This document shows, one piece after another, positions 1 to 8,047 of a stretch of 24,207 bases of DNA. Source of the stretch: Chloroflexota bacterium. Its GTDB lineage: Bacteria; Chloroflexota; Ktedonobacteria; Ktedonobacterales; Ktedonobacteraceae. How positions within the stretch are numbered: the stretch's first letter is position 1; the number at the start of each line of letters is the position of its first letter. A program made the position numbers and the translations under genes. The notes beneath the pieces were generated by a model. The model was not told where the DNA came from. It was given only the letters and a program-made list of their open reading frames with translations, and searched no databases. The stretch spans positions 1-24,207 of the forward strand of contig CADDYT010000094.1 in assembly GCA_902810755.1 (NCBI GenBank), in the 5' to 3' direction.

Positions 1-87
1 GGCCTGCGCACGGGCTTAAGTGAACGCCTATGGGGCCGACCGCAAGGGTCGGCCCCATAGGCGTTCACTTAAGCCCGTGCGCAGGCC
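1..87. repeat. Perfect long palindrome (41-nt arms)
   Basis: Bases 1-41 and 47-87 are exact reverse complements around the 5-nt loop GCAAG at 42-46. The centre carries the GCAAGGGTCG core that recurs at 884-893 and 8225-8234. The left arm starts at the first base of the window, so the structure may continue outside. As RNA it would form a very stable hairpin from either strand. It could be a REP-like element or a strong bidirectional terminator; there is no T-tract. Any open reading frame across it is an artefact of the repeat. Confidence 0.95.
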
Positions 88-88
88 A

Positions 89-189
89 GGCAGGCCAGCC
101 GCCAGGGATGGCCCTCCTCTAGACGATGGCTCCCCAGGCGGCACGAGCCGCCCGTCTAGAGGAGGGCCACCCCTGGCGGCTGGCCTGCC
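89..189. repeat. Second long inverted repeat with nested hairpin
   Basis: Arms 89-125 and 153-189 (37 nt each) are reverse complements with one mismatch (A108 opposite the base pairing position in the right arm). The 27-nt loop itself contains a perfect 6-nt hairpin, GGCGGC at 137-142 with GCCGCC at 147-152. It starts one base after the palindrome at 1-87, so two large cruciform-capable structures lie back to back. Confidence 0.93.
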
Positions 190-270
190 CGGCGCGGCGT
201 CAGTGGCCTGCGGGCGGCCTGAAGGGAACGCTTCTGGGGGGGGCCTGCCCGGCGCGGCGTCGGTGGCCTG
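182..270. repeat. Direct repeat pair, 60-bp period
   Basis: A 29-nt sequence at 182-210 recurs at 242-270 with a single difference (A202 versus G262). The first copy starts inside the right arm of the preceding inverted repeat (153-189), so a hairpin arm and a direct repeat share bases. This suggests duplication within a repeat cluster. The block lies between the left edge of the window and the stop of the TatA/B-like gene at 299. Confidence 0.9.
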
Positions 271-298
271 GAATGCGGCGACGCCGGAAACATGCTGG

Positions 299-607
299 CT
301 AACTTCCTGTTCCCGGTTCCTGTTTGACAGGCTCCTGCCCGGCGGGTTCCTGTTTTGCCGGTTCCCCCCTCTCTTCGGTGACCAGCATTTTGAATGCCTG
401 TTGTGGACTGGTGGGAACGCGCGGCACTGCGCGGCTGACTTCAGATAGTTCTTCCACCGGCAGGTCGGCCAGCATTCTGTCTTTGAACTCGTTGACCTGC
501 CGCATCATCTTGCCCGTGCTGCGGGACAGTTCCTGGAGCTTTCTGGGACCAAAAATCAGCAGGCCGATGACCAGAATAATTACCAGGTCCATAAAGTGAA
601 ATCCCAT
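299..607 (-). CDS. TatA/TatB-like twin-arginine translocase subunit
   Basis: A 102-residue protein with the TatA/B/E architecture. It has a short N-terminal membrane helix (about residues 4-20), the FGPRKL hinge, an amphipathic helix with basic and polar residues, and a charged C-terminal tail. TatA-family proteins form the channel or receptor element that exports folded proteins bearing twin-arginine signals. The start at 607 is chosen because AGGAAGGAG lies about six bases upstream; a longer reading frame from 628 would add seven residues and has no such site. The tail is degenerate and repetitive, with three QEP units near residues 85-98. TatA and TatB cannot be separated by eye, so no symbol is given. 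No tatC is in the window. Confidence 0.85.
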   Translation of the reverse strand: MGFHFMDLVIILVIGLLIFGPRKLQELSRSTGKMMRQVNEFKDRMLADLPVEELSEVSRAVPRVPTSPQQAFKMLVTEERGEPAKQEPAGQEPVKQEPGTGS

Positions 608-669
608 ATGCGCTCCTTCCTCAAGCACATCTGCTGCCCATTGCTCTTTTCTGTATCAATGCTTTCCCT

Positions 670-678
670 ATTCTACCA
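670..678 (-). promoter_or_regulatory. Candidate extended -10 for the TatA/B-like gene
   Basis: On the minus strand this reads TGGTAGAAT, a TGn element followed by a 5/6 match to TATAAT. It lies about 63 bases before the ATG at 607. No good -35 is visible at 17 bases, which is typical of extended -10 promoters. Prediction only. Confidence 0.4.
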
Positions 679-850
679 TACTTACGAACAAATTGCTCTT
701 CGTGATTACCTGAGGGTCGCAAGAGGATTTCCAGAAACGTCGAGAAAAATCAGCCAAAAAAAAGGGGGTTAGCGTTTACTTTGATAGAGAGCTTACAAGA
801 AGCCATGAAACGGCGGGTTGACTTGATACGACGTGGTTTCGCATCATGAG

Positions 851-897
851 GGGGCGGCCCTTGCGGTCGTCTCATGGGCGCCCGCAAGGGTCGCCCC
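851..897. repeat. Inverted repeat with GCAAGGGTCG core
   Basis: The 16-nt arms at 851-866 and 882-897 are complementary with one mismatch around a 15-nt loop. The right arm contains GCAAGGGTCG at 884-893, identical to the core in the palindrome at 1-87 and at 8225-8234. It belongs to the dispersed repeat family described in the findings. Confidence 0.88.
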
Positions 898-980
898 GGT
901 GATTGAGAAGATCTGCCGTTTGTGGCGGGCGGTATGCTAAGACCCAGGACTTCCCCCACACACCCCTTACATCTGGGTAT

Positions 981-1023
981 ACCGGTCGCGTTTCCCCCCA
1001 GAACGGCGACCGGTCTCTCTTTT
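981..1023 (+). terminator. Terminator-like hairpin upstream of the sensor kinase
   Basis: Perfect 9-nt arms ACCGGTCGC (981-989) and GCGACCGGT (1006-1014) enclose a 16-nt loop and are followed by CTCTCTTTT. The shape fits an intrinsic terminator on the plus strand, although the loop is large. No plus-strand gene is visible upstream. It could end a small RNA, act as an attenuator in the kinase leader, or be coincidental. Confidence 0.4.
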
Positions 1024-1301
1024 CTACAAAACTCATCAATTTGTAATATGATAAGGTTCACCAGATTCTCCCGATGGAATTCAGCATTTATCCTGCTCAC
1101 CCTCTTGCCAAAGTCCTCTCTTTTTCATATACTGCATGTAGCAGTTGAGATGCGCTCTCATGCTGACTGAACAGAGGTGACATGTGGATTATGGACGGCG
1201 AAATCTGGTATGGTTCATAGTGCAGGATTTATTTTCCTTTATTGCAGAGGTGAAGAAGCCGTGTCACCTCTTTGTCTTGTAGAAAGGGCAAGCAACCATC
1301 T

Positions 1302-3062
1302 ATGGTACTTGAAAACAGGGAACGCGGGGGAAGCGAGCAGCAGAATAGCTGGCAGGCAAGGCTCTTACAGGCTGCTCATGATGCTTTTATCGTGCATGAC
1401 CAGAACGGGCGCGTACTGTTCTGGAATCAGGGAGCAAACAGGCTCTACGGGTGGAGTGAAGCGGAGGCGCTGGGGCAAAATATCCATCACCTCCTGAAAA
1501 CCAACAGCCTCGTCGCTCCAGAGGAGATCGACCGCACGCTTCACGAGGGGGAGAGCTGGGAGGGAGAACTGGAGCATACGCGGCGCGATGGCAGCCCGCT
1601 CATCGTCCACAGTCGCTGGATCGCTTTGAAGCAGCCGGGAAGCGAGTCGCTGGCAATTCTGGAGGTCAATCGCGACATCACCGATCTCAGACGCACCTTG
1701 CAGCATTTACGTTTTCTCACGGAAGCCGGAAAGCTGCTGGTTTCCTCGCTCGATTACCAGGAAGTGCTGGTACAGATCGCCCAACGGGCCGTGCCGATGG
1801 TGGCCGACTGGTGTCGCATTGATCTGTTGAGGGAGGACGGAACGCTCTACCCGCTGGTCATCACCCATGTCGACCCGGCAAAAGTGGCATGGGCCTATGA
1901 ACTGAATGAGAAGACGCCCTACGACCCGGATGCGCCTACGGGAACCGCTGCCGTACTGCGCAACAAGAAAGCAGAATTCTACCCGGACATTCCCGATGAA
2001 ATGCTGGTGGCCGCCGCGAAAGATGAGGAAGAACTGGCGCTGGTACGCTCCATTGGTTTCTCATCGGTCATTGTCGTTCCCATTGTGGTGCAAGACAAAG
2101 GGATTGGCGCGATTACGCTGGTGATGACAGAGACGAAGCGCCACTATACGCCAACAGACCTGGCGATGGCGGAAGAACTGGCCAGCCGCGTCTCCCTGGC
2201 GATGGAGAACGCCCGCATCTACCGCCAGCTTCAGGAGTTTAATACGAACCTGGAGGTGATAGTGACCGAGCGTACCGCCGCCCTGACGGCCTCGACGGAG
2301 GCGCTGCGCCAGCTGAATACGGAATTGCAGCGCAGCAACCAGGAACTACAGGATTTTGCCTATGTCGCCTCACACGATTTACAGGAACCCCTGCGCAAAA
2401 TTCAGGCATTCGGCAACCTGCTCGAAGACGAATACGGCCACGTACTGGGCGAGGGTCGCACTTACCTTGACCGCATGCGCAACGCCGCTTCCCGCATGCA
2501 GATTCTCATCAACGACCTGCTGACCTTTTCCCGCGTCACCACGAAGGCGCTGCCCTTTTCTGAGGTGGATCTGAATATGATTGCGCGCGAAGTCGTCATT
2601 GACCTGGAAACGCTGGTGCAAACGACGCACGGAACGGTCACCATCGAGCAACTTCCCATCATCGAGGCCGACCCGTTGCAGATGCGCCAGATGCTGCAAA
2701 ACCTTATCGGCAATGCCTTGAAATTCCACAGGCCCGGCGTTCCCCCGCTCGTGACCGTCTCAGCGCAGGTGCAGGTTGACACGCAGACGGGCGAAGAGCA
2801 ATGTCTGCTCGCCGTCAGAGATAACGGCATTGGCTTTGACGAAAAATATCTTGACCGCATTTTTACCGTGTTTCAGAGGCTGCATAGCAGAGGAGAGTAC
2901 GAGGGAACCGGCGTCGGTCTGGCCGTCGTGCGCAAAATTGTCACACGACACGGCGGCAGCATTACCGCACAGAGCAGTAATGGTGAAGGCGCGACGTTTC
3001 TGGTGACGCTGCCGATTCACCAGAGAAGCGTTGGAATACTGAAGGAAGAAGAGAAGGACTGA
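1302..3062 (+). CDS. PAS-GAF sensor histidine kinase
   Basis: A 586-residue cytoplasmic sensor kinase with no membrane segments. In order it has a PAS domain (about residues 15-135), a GAF domain (about 145-300), a coiled coil (about 300-350), a HisKA phosphoacceptor helix and a HATPase_c domain (about 450-575). His358 in ASHDLQEPLRK is the predicted autophosphorylation site, of the bacteriophytochrome-like subtype. The ATPase shows LIGNALKF (N box), DNGIGFD (G1) and GTGVGLAVVRK (G2). The likely start is ATG 1302, with AAAGGG about 13 bases upstream; TTG 1272 in the same frame would add ten residues. The receiver gene starts four bases after the stop, so the two are almost surely cotranscribed and partners. 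The input signal is unknown. Confidence 0.92.
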   Translation: MVLENRERGGSEQQNSWQARLLQAAHDAFIVHDQNGRVLFWNQGANRLYGWSEAEALGQNIHHLLKTNSLVAPEEIDRTLHEGESWEGELEHTRRDGSPLIVHSRWIALKQPGSESLAILEVNRDITDLRRTLQHLRFLTEAGKLLVSSLDYQEVLVQIAQRAVPMVADWCRIDLLREDGTLYPLVITHVDPAKVAWAYELNEKTPYDPDAPTGTAAVLRNKKAEFYPDIPDEMLVAAAKDEEELALVRSIGFSSVIVVPIVVQDKGIGAITLVMTETKRHYTPTDLAMAEELASRVSLAMENARIYRQLQEFNTNLEVIVTERTAALTASTEALRQLNTELQRSNQELQDFAYVASHDLQEPLRKIQAFGNLLEDEYGHVLGEGRTYLDRMRNAASRMQILINDLLTFSRVTTKALPFSEVDLNMIAREVVIDLETLVQTTHGTVTIEQLPIIEADPLQMRQMLQNLIGNALKFHRPGVPPLVTVSAQVQVDTQTGEEQCLLAVRDNGIGFDEKYLDRIFTVFQRLHSRGEYEGTGVGLAVVRKIVTRHGGSITAQSSNGEGATFLVTLPIHQRSVGILKEEEKD

Positions 3063-3066
3063 ATAC

Positions 3067-3531
3067 ATGACACCAAAGGATTCGATTGTGATTTTGATGG
3101 CAGACGATGACGAAGATGATGTACTGTTGACACAGAAAGCCCTGCGACAGGGAAAACTGCTGAATGAACTCTATTGCGTGCGCGATGGCGAGGAACTACT
3201 GGACTACCTGCTACATCGTGGCGCCTATAGCGACCCGGAGAAAGCGCCGCGTCCGGGCGTCATTCTCCTCGACCTGAATATGCCCCGTAAAGATGGACGA
3301 GAGGCGCTCAGAGAGATTAAGGCCAACCCGGAGCTGAATGACATCCCCGTTGTCGTTTTCACCACCTCGAAAGCGGAGGAAGACATCTATCGCAGCTACA
3401 AGCTGGGCGTCAACTCGTTTATTACCAAGCCGGTCACATTTGAACGGCTCATCGAGGTGATGCAGATGATCGGCAAATACTGGTTTGAGATCGTAACCCT
3501 ACCGCCTGAGGAGGGCAAAGGTGGCTACTAA
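3067..3531 (+). CDS. Single-domain response regulator (Rcp1-type)
   Basis: A 154-residue protein made only of a receiver domain. The acidic pocket is ADDDEDD (residues 12-18), the phosphoacceptor is Asp69 in LLDLNMP, the switch Thr lies in FTTSK near residue 99, and the conserved Lys is Lys121 in FITKP. The extended loop before Asp69 and the charged C-terminus resemble Rcp1-like regulators that pair with phytochrome-type kinases. It has no DNA-binding or enzymatic output, so it should act as a phosphate shuttle or by protein contact. It sits between two kinases and overlaps the next gene by 11 bases. Confidence 0.93.
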   Translation: MTPKDSIVILMADDDEDDVLLTQKALRQGKLLNELYCVRDGEELLDYLLHRGAYSDPEKAPRPGVILLDLNMPRKDGREALREIKANPELNDIPVVVFTTSKAEEDIYRSYKLGVNSFITKPVTFERLIEVMQMIGKYWFEIVTLPPEEGKGGY

Positions 3532-4681
3532 GGCATCGCATACTACTGTACTGCTCATTGAGGATGACGAAGAAGATTACATCCTGCTGCAAAGGCTGCT
3601 GGCGAAAGTCCCTCATCAACGCTACAAGGTGCTGTGGGAACAGCGGCCAGAACACGGGCTTGCCCATATGCAGCGCGACGATCACGATATCTGCCTGGTC
3701 GACTACCGACTGGGAGCAGCCAGCGGCATCGATGTCTTGAAAGAGGCACGCAAACAGGGATACACCCGGCCCATTATCATGCTGACCGGCGCGAGCGAGG
3801 GCAATATCGATATCCAGGCCCTGCACGCCGGCGCGGACGACTATATCACGAAGGACCAGTTGCAGGGCGAATTGCTGCACCGCCTGATTCGCTACGCCAT
3901 CGAGCGCAAAAAAGCCGAGCAGGAACGCGACCGCCTGCTGCGTGAGCAAATTATCCGCGACGAACGGGAAGCCAGAAGGACCGAGTTTATCAGCATGGTC
4001 GTCCACGAACTCAAAACGCCGATTACGAGTTTGAAGGGCTACTCACAACTGCTCGGCAGACGCTGCGAACGCATGGGCGATGCGCAGGGCATGCAACTTG
4101 CTACCCGCATGGATCAGCAGGTCAATCGGCTGACCGGCCTGATCGACGATTTACTGGACATCAATCGCATGGAAGGGAACAGGCTGCGGCTGCGCGAGAG
4201 CGATTTCGCTTTCGATGATCTGGTAGAGGAAGTGATGGCGGACATCCAGTTGACAACGGAGCAACACACGCTGGTGAAAGAGGGGCAGACGCACGCGACA
4301 ATTCGGGGCGACCGCGAACGCATTGGTCAGGTGCTGACGAACCTGCTCACCAACGCCATCAAGTATGCACCCGCATCTGACAGAATCGTGGTCAGACTGG
4401 CACGCGACGAGCAGTCTGTGACCGCCAGCGTGCAGGACTTCGGCCCCGGCATCCCCGCCGAGCAGCAGGAGCGGGTGTTTGAGCCGTTTTACCGCATTCA
4501 GGGCCAGGAAACCATCGCGTCCGGTCTCGGTCTGGGGCTGACGATAGCAGCCAACCTGGTCGCCCGCCACCAGGGCAAAATCTGGGTAGAAAGCGAAGAG
4601 GGAGCAGGCACGACCTTCAGTTTCACGCTGCCGCTCGCTCCCCGGCAAGCAGACCAGCCCGCGCTAGAAGTAGGGAGATAG
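3521..4681 (+). CDS. Receiver-histidine kinase hybrid
   Basis: A 386-residue protein with an N-terminal receiver domain (about 8-125; Asp61 in CLVDYRLG, Lys111 in YITKD), a coiled-coil linker (about 126-155), HisKA (His162 in VVHELKTPITS) and HATPase_c (about 265-375; GPGIP and GLGLGLTIA). The receiver precedes the transmitter, so phosphorylation from an upstream kinase may control its own kinase activity. The GTG at 3521 is the start: GAGGAGGGC lies just upstream inside the preceding gene, and the 11-base overlap implies translational coupling. With the two genes before it, it forms a His-Asp-Asp-His capable relay. The next phosphoacceptor must lie elsewhere in the genome. Confidence 0.92.
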   Translation: MATKASHTTVLLIEDDEEDYILLQRLLAKVPHQRYKVLWEQRPEHGLAHMQRDDHDICLVDYRLGAASGIDVLKEARKQGYTRPIIMLTGASEGNIDIQALHAGADDYITKDQLQGELLHRLIRYAIERKKAEQERDRLLREQIIRDEREARRTEFISMVVHELKTPITSLKGYSQLLGRRCERMGDAQGMQLATRMDQQVNRLTGLIDDLLDINRMEGNRLRLRESDFAFDDLVEEVMADIQLTTEQHTLVKEGQTHATIRGDRERIGQVLTNLLTNAIKYAPASDRIVVRLARDEQSVTASVQDFGPGIPAEQQERVFEPFYRIQGQETIASGLGLGLTIAANLVARHQGKIWVESEEGAGTTFSFTLPLAPRQADQPALEVGR

Positions 4682-4795
4682 CCGCGCCAGTTCAACATTG
4701 AAGCGGGGAATAGCGATCAGACGTATCGATAGCGTAGGGCCGGGTAGGTAGGAGAAAGGAGCGCGCTTATTTCTCTGCGTTCGATTCTTCAGGAA

Positions 4796-6085
4796 GTGAA
4801 GTTAAACCTCTTATGGTTTTGCTTAAATATGCAGTATGCAGCCTTGCTGCCTATTGTGATTCCGACACAGATTTTGCTCTTTGTGCAGGGCGGCTCGGTG
4901 GGCAATGTGCAGCAAGCGACATTCCTGGGCTGGCTCACTGCTGCCGCTTCGGTCGTCTCACTGCTCATGCCGCCTCTCATCGGCAGGCTCTCTGACCGCA
5001 CTTCGGTGTCGTTGGGCCGCCGTCGTCCCTACATTGCCGCCGGTGGTTCGCTGCTGCTCATCAGCACCCCCCTGCTGGCTACTGCCAGCAACGTGGGCAT
5101 ATTTCTGCTGGGCCTCTCGATCCTGCATATCGGAAACAACGTTGTGACTGCTTCCTATCAAAGCCTTGTGCCAGACCTCGTGCCGAAATCGCGGCGCGGC
5201 GAGGCCTCCGGCTATGTGGGAGCGATGACAATTCTCGGCAATGTGGCGAGTCTGGGGCTGGCGGCCATCCTGCTGGGCAATGTCAACCAGCAATCAGCCA
5301 GCCGCAGCCTGATCCGTTCTCACGCCAGTATTTACTATATCATGACCGCCTTCATCCTGGTCATCGGCATCGTGGTTACGATGAGCATCCATGAAGTTTC
5401 TTTCAAGCCTTCCCGCCGACCGGCGCAAGCAGAACGAGAAAGCATCCGACAGCGTTTCACCCACTGGTTCGTGCAGAACTGGATCGCGCCCTGGCGAGCC
5501 TATAACTTCACCGTCGTCTTCTTCACCCGCTTCTGCATCATGCTGGGGTTGGCCCTGTTTATGACCTATATCGAATACTACTTCGCCCGCGTGCAAGGCA
5601 TCACCAATTTTGTGGAGGTGACTGCTGTCGTTGCCATGCTGGCGCTTGGTGGCGGCGTGGTGAGCGGCATTCTCTCCGGCATCTTCTCGGATCGCCTGCG
5701 CAGGCGCGCCCCACTGGTGAGCATTGCGACCATCTGCATGAGCCTGGCCGCCGCCGCCTTCGTTATCTTCCCCAGCAGTCTGGCCATCTGGCTCTGGCCG
5801 CTCGGCATCGTCTTCGGCCTGGGTTACGGCGTCTACATGAGCGTCGACTGGGCGCTGTCCATCGATGCCTTGCCCTCCCTGGAAAACGCGGGCAAAGACC
5901 TGGGCATCTGGGATTCTTCCGCGACCATTCCGGCCATCATCGCCCCGCTGATCGGTAACCTGATCCTCAACGTCGCCGACATCTTCGGGCAAATCGAGCT
6001 GGGCTACCGGCTGGTCTTCTCCACCGCCGCCCTCTGCCTGATCGTCGCAGCTATCTTCGTTCTTTACGTGCGCGAGCAACGCTAA
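4796..6085 (+). CDS. MFS permease (sugar-type loop motif)
   Basis: About 429 residues with twelve predicted membrane helices. The loop between helices 2 and 3 carries GRLSDRT followed by LGRRRPYI, a version of the MFS loop signature seen in GPH/SLC45-like sugar carriers. The central cytoplasmic loop, rich in Arg and Pro (about residues 203-220), divides two six-helix halves. Substrate is unknown; a sugar or drug is possible. The start is uncertain: GTG 4796 has AGGAA directly abutting it, ATG 4829 lies inside the first helix, and the best ribosome-binding-like sequence (4751-4760) has no standard start codon at normal distance. The stop codon touches a hairpin at 6085-6126. Confidence 0.85.
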   Translation: MKLNLLWFCLNMQYAALLPIVIPTQILLFVQGGSVGNVQQATFLGWLTAAASVVSLLMPPLIGRLSDRTSVSLGRRRPYIAAGGSLLLISTPLLATASNVGIFLLGLSILHIGNNVVTASYQSLVPDLVPKSRRGEASGYVGAMTILGNVASLGLAAILLGNVNQQSASRSLIRSHASIYYIMTAFILVIGIVVTMSIHEVSFKPSRRPAQAERESIRQRFTHWFVQNWIAPWRAYNFTVVFFTRFCIMLGLALFMTYIEYYFARVQGITNFVEVTAVVAMLALGGGVVSGILSGIFSDRLRRRAPLVSIATICMSLAAAAFVIFPSSLAIWLWPLGIVFGLGYGVYMSVDWALSIDALPSLENAGKDLGIWDSSATIPAIIAPLIGNLILNVADIFGQIELGYRLVFSTAALCLIVAAIFVLYVREQR

Positions 6086-6126
6086 GCCCATGTCATGCTT
6101 CGCTGCCGCTCCGCATGACATGGGCT
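6085..6126. terminator. Hairpin between convergent genes
   Basis: Perfect 14-nt arms at 6085-6098 and 6113-6126 surround a 14-nt loop. The left arm begins at the last base of the MFS stop codon. It lies between convergent genes and probably terminates transcription, although no T-tract follows. Its TGTCATGCTTCGCTG segment (6091-6105) matches the arm of the larger inverted repeat at 8048-8133, so it is also a member of a dispersed repeat family. Confidence 0.75.
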
Positions 6127-6172
6127 AACCACATTTGTCTGGAAAAGTTCATTACCTCCGCGCACTCCTATC

Positions 6173-6745
6173 CTACCCTATTCCCTCTTCCTTCTGTCGC
6201 AGTTTGTGCAGCGCAATCTCGTACAGCGGGGCAGCCAGGGCGCGTGCTTCGACGAGCTTGATGCGTTCGTACATCCAGTCGAATTTGGCGCGCACCTGCG
6301 CGAGCGTCCAGTTTCCGGGCGTGCCAGCTCTGTGCAGGAAGGGATCGACATTGACCTCCAGGAAGCTGAGGCTATCTGCTGCCTGCACCTTATCCGCTGC
6401 GGGCCAGCCGCCAAATTCGTGGACTCGTATCAGATCGGCTATCTCTGTTACCAGCGCCTCCGGCGCCCCCTGTGCGCGCAGGAATGCGCCGACAATGCGC
6501 GCGGAGCGTTCTGAGTGCGCATTATTATAGATGGGGTCATCCGGGCCGAGCGCGGCGTCTTGCCTGGGGCTGTCGGAACCCGGAAATGCCCGTTCCATAT
6601 CATGTGTTAATGCCGCCAGCAACATGGCCTCTGAAGCGGCAGAATCGATTCGCCTGAGCCATTCCTCTGCCTTAAGCAAATGTACAACCCCTCCCCCGTA
6701 GTTCTCCCTGACCCACTTACGCGATATTTCTATCAAGTTGTCCAT
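6173..6745 (-). CDS. HD-superfamily metal-dependent hydrolase-like protein
   Basis: A 190-residue soluble protein with the HD pattern: His22 (VVHLLKAEEW), the doublet His48-Asp49 in LTHDME, His77 in NNAHSERSA, His109 in RVHEFGG and Asp124 in AADSLSF. This spacing fits a helical HD or HD-like phosphohydrolase that binds one or two metals and cleaves a phosphoester, often in nucleotides. The specific substrate cannot be read from sequence. GAGGG about nine bases before ATG 6745 supports the start. It stands alone, converging on the MFS gene and diverging from the phosphoesterase gene. Confidence 0.75.
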   Translation of the reverse strand: MDNLIEISRKWVRENYGGGVVHLLKAEEWLRRIDSAASEAMLLAALTHDMERAFPGSDSPRQDAALGPDDPIYNNAHSERSARIVGAFLRAQGAPEALVTEIADLIRVHEFGGWPAADKVQAADSLSFLEVNVDPFLHRAGTPGNWTLAQVRAKFDWMYERIKLVEARALAAPLYEIALHKLRQKEEGIG

Positions 6746-6863
6746 ACTCCTGACCCTCTTTCACATAAAGCTTTTTCCTTGCAGGTTAATATAGGGCAGG
6801 AACTGCACATTCGCCAGCTATGAAAAACCGACCTGGATGTCATGCCGTAATGGCCAGAAGCTA

Positions 6864-6892
6864 TTGACGCACTTGCAGATGGCTGGTACCGT
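6864..6892 (+). promoter_or_regulatory. Candidate promoter of the phosphoesterase lipoprotein
   Basis: TTGACG (6864-6869, 5/6 to consensus) is separated by 17 bases from TACCGT (6887-6892), which is a weak -10 but is preceded by TGG in the extended -10 position. The predicted transcript starts near 6899 and gives a leader of about 64 bases. Prediction only. Confidence 0.35.
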
Positions 6893-6962
6893 AGACTAAG
6901 AGAGACAACCAGTAGCAGTATATGCAGACCCGGCTGTTCTGCCTGGATAGGGAAATATTGTC

Positions 6963-7964
6963 ATGATTTTACGCCGTACTGCCCGGCTTATGCGCACGCT
7001 GTCCGTCTTCTTGCTGGCGGCAGCTCTTTTCGCAGCCTGTAATGCGACCCCTGCGCCTTTCTCACATGCCCTTCCCGCGCCCTCTGCCACCAGTAGAAGC
7101 TCACAGCAGGAAACGCCGACTGGCAATCACGCGATCAAAACCGTCTTCCTGATTGTGATGGAGAACCACAACTGGTCAGATATCAAGGGTAACTCATCGG
7201 CGCCCTATATCAATCACACGCTGTTGCCGATGGCCTCTTACGCACAACAGTATTATAACCCGCCGGGCAATCATCCAAGCCTGCCCAACTATCTCTGGTT
7301 GGAAGCGGGAACCAACTTCGGCCTCGCAGATGATGCTTCGCCATACATCGATCACCAGAATACCACACAACACCTCACGACGCTGCTCAACAACGCACAT
7401 ATCTCGTGGAAGGCGTATGAGGAGAGTACGAACGGGCAGGTTTGCCCGCTCATGAGTATTGGCGCGTATGCCGTCAAACATGACCCGATGGTCTACTTCA
7501 ATGATGTGACAGATGATAATAACATCGATTCGGCGTATTGTATCGCACATGTGCGCCCCTTCAGCGAACTCTCATCAGACCTGGCCCACAACACGGAAGG
7601 ACGCTACAACTTCATCACGCCCAACCTGTGCGATGATATGCATACTCCCTGCCCGCCAGCGTTTGATACCATCAGGCAGGGCGATACCTGGCTCTCACAG
7701 CAGATCCCGATGATTATGCGCTCGACAGCCTATAAAAATGGCGGCGCCATCTTCATCACGTGGGACGAGGCGACAACAGGGGACGGCCCCATCGGCATGA
7801 TTGTGCTTTCTCCCGACGCGAAGGGTCACGGCTACTCCGACACCATCCACTACACCCATAGCTCCACCCTGCGCACGGTCGAGGAAATCTTCGGCGTCTC
7901 CCCCTTGCTGGGCGCTGCCGCGCAGGCAACAGATTTAAGCGATCTGTTCCAGACATTTCCCTGA
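6963..7964 (+). CDS. Phosphoesterase-family lipoprotein (acid phosphatase/phospholipase C-like)
   Basis: A 333-residue exported protein. The basic N-terminus, hydrophobic stretch and LFAAC lipobox predict a lipoprotein with lipidated Cys26. A Ser/Pro/Thr-rich spacer (about 27-55) leads to the catalytic domain. IVMENHNWSD (65-73 region) is the hallmark metal-site motif of the PF04185 phosphoesterase family; PGNHPSLPNYLWL, FITPNLCDDMH and FITWDEA are later conserved blocks. Family members hydrolyse phosphomonoesters or phospholipids outside the membrane, here probably to gain phosphate. Several Cys residues in the mature domain could form disulfides. The ATG at 6963 has AGGGA nine bases upstream. 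A phosphatase role is more likely than phospholipase, but is not settled. Confidence 0.87.
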   Translation: MILRRTARLMRTLSVFLLAAALFAACNATPAPFSHALPAPSATSRSSQQETPTGNHAIKTVFLIVMENHNWSDIKGNSSAPYINHTLLPMASYAQQYYNPPGNHPSLPNYLWLEAGTNFGLADDASPYIDHQNTTQHLTTLLNNAHISWKAYEESTNGQVCPLMSIGAYAVKHDPMVYFNDVTDDNNIDSAYCIAHVRPFSELSSDLAHNTEGRYNFITPNLCDDMHTPCPPAFDTIRQGDTWLSQQIPMIMRSTAYKNGGAIFITWDEATTGDGPIGMIVLSPDAKGHGYSDTIHYTHSSTLRTVEEIFGVSPLLGAAAQATDLSDLFQTFP

Positions 7965-8047
7965 CAGGCCCTGGTAGAGTTCGACATACAGCGATCAAAA
8001 GGATTACAATAGAATCATCCCAATGCCGTGAAAAGCCGGTCGGAACC

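Larger units (their letters stand above)
608..1301. other. Non-coding region with two hairpins
   Basis: About 690 bases between the TatA/B-like gene and the sensor kinase, transcribed divergently. It holds a candidate promoter for the minus-strand gene near 670-678, a repeat hairpin at 851-897, and a terminator-like hairpin at 981-1014 followed by a pyrimidine tract. Reading frames inside it have composition unlike real proteins, lack ribosome binding sites and run through the repeats, so none is annotated. No convincing promoter for the kinase could be picked out. Confidence 0.7.

Noticed and set aside
1..270. CRISPR array
   Set aside because: The direct repeat has only two copies, and the other repeats are palindromes in immediate contact rather than repeats with unique spacers; no cas gene is near.
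20..448. Plus-strand reading frame of 142 codons across the repeat cluster
   Set aside because: It translates palindromes and the antisense of the TatA/B-like gene, is Gly/Pro/Arg-rich without domain character, and has no ribosome binding site.
760..772. Poly-A/poly-G stretch resembling a minus-strand T-tract terminator
   Set aside because: There is no adjacent stem of useful length, so the T-run alone does not support a terminator.
750..1100. Minus-strand reading frame of 116 codons in the non-coding region
   Set aside because: It runs through the hairpins at 851-897 and 981-1014, has no plausible domain or ribosome site, and looks like chance.
1177..1497. Plus-strand frame overlapping the kinase start
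   Set aside because: It overlaps the PAS-domain coding region in another frame and shows no protein-like pattern.
5294..6121. Long minus-strand frame (275 codons) opposite the MFS permease
   Set aside because: Its Asp/Gly/His-rich translation is typical of the antisense of a GC-rich membrane-protein gene; the plus-strand frame has clear transmembrane helices.
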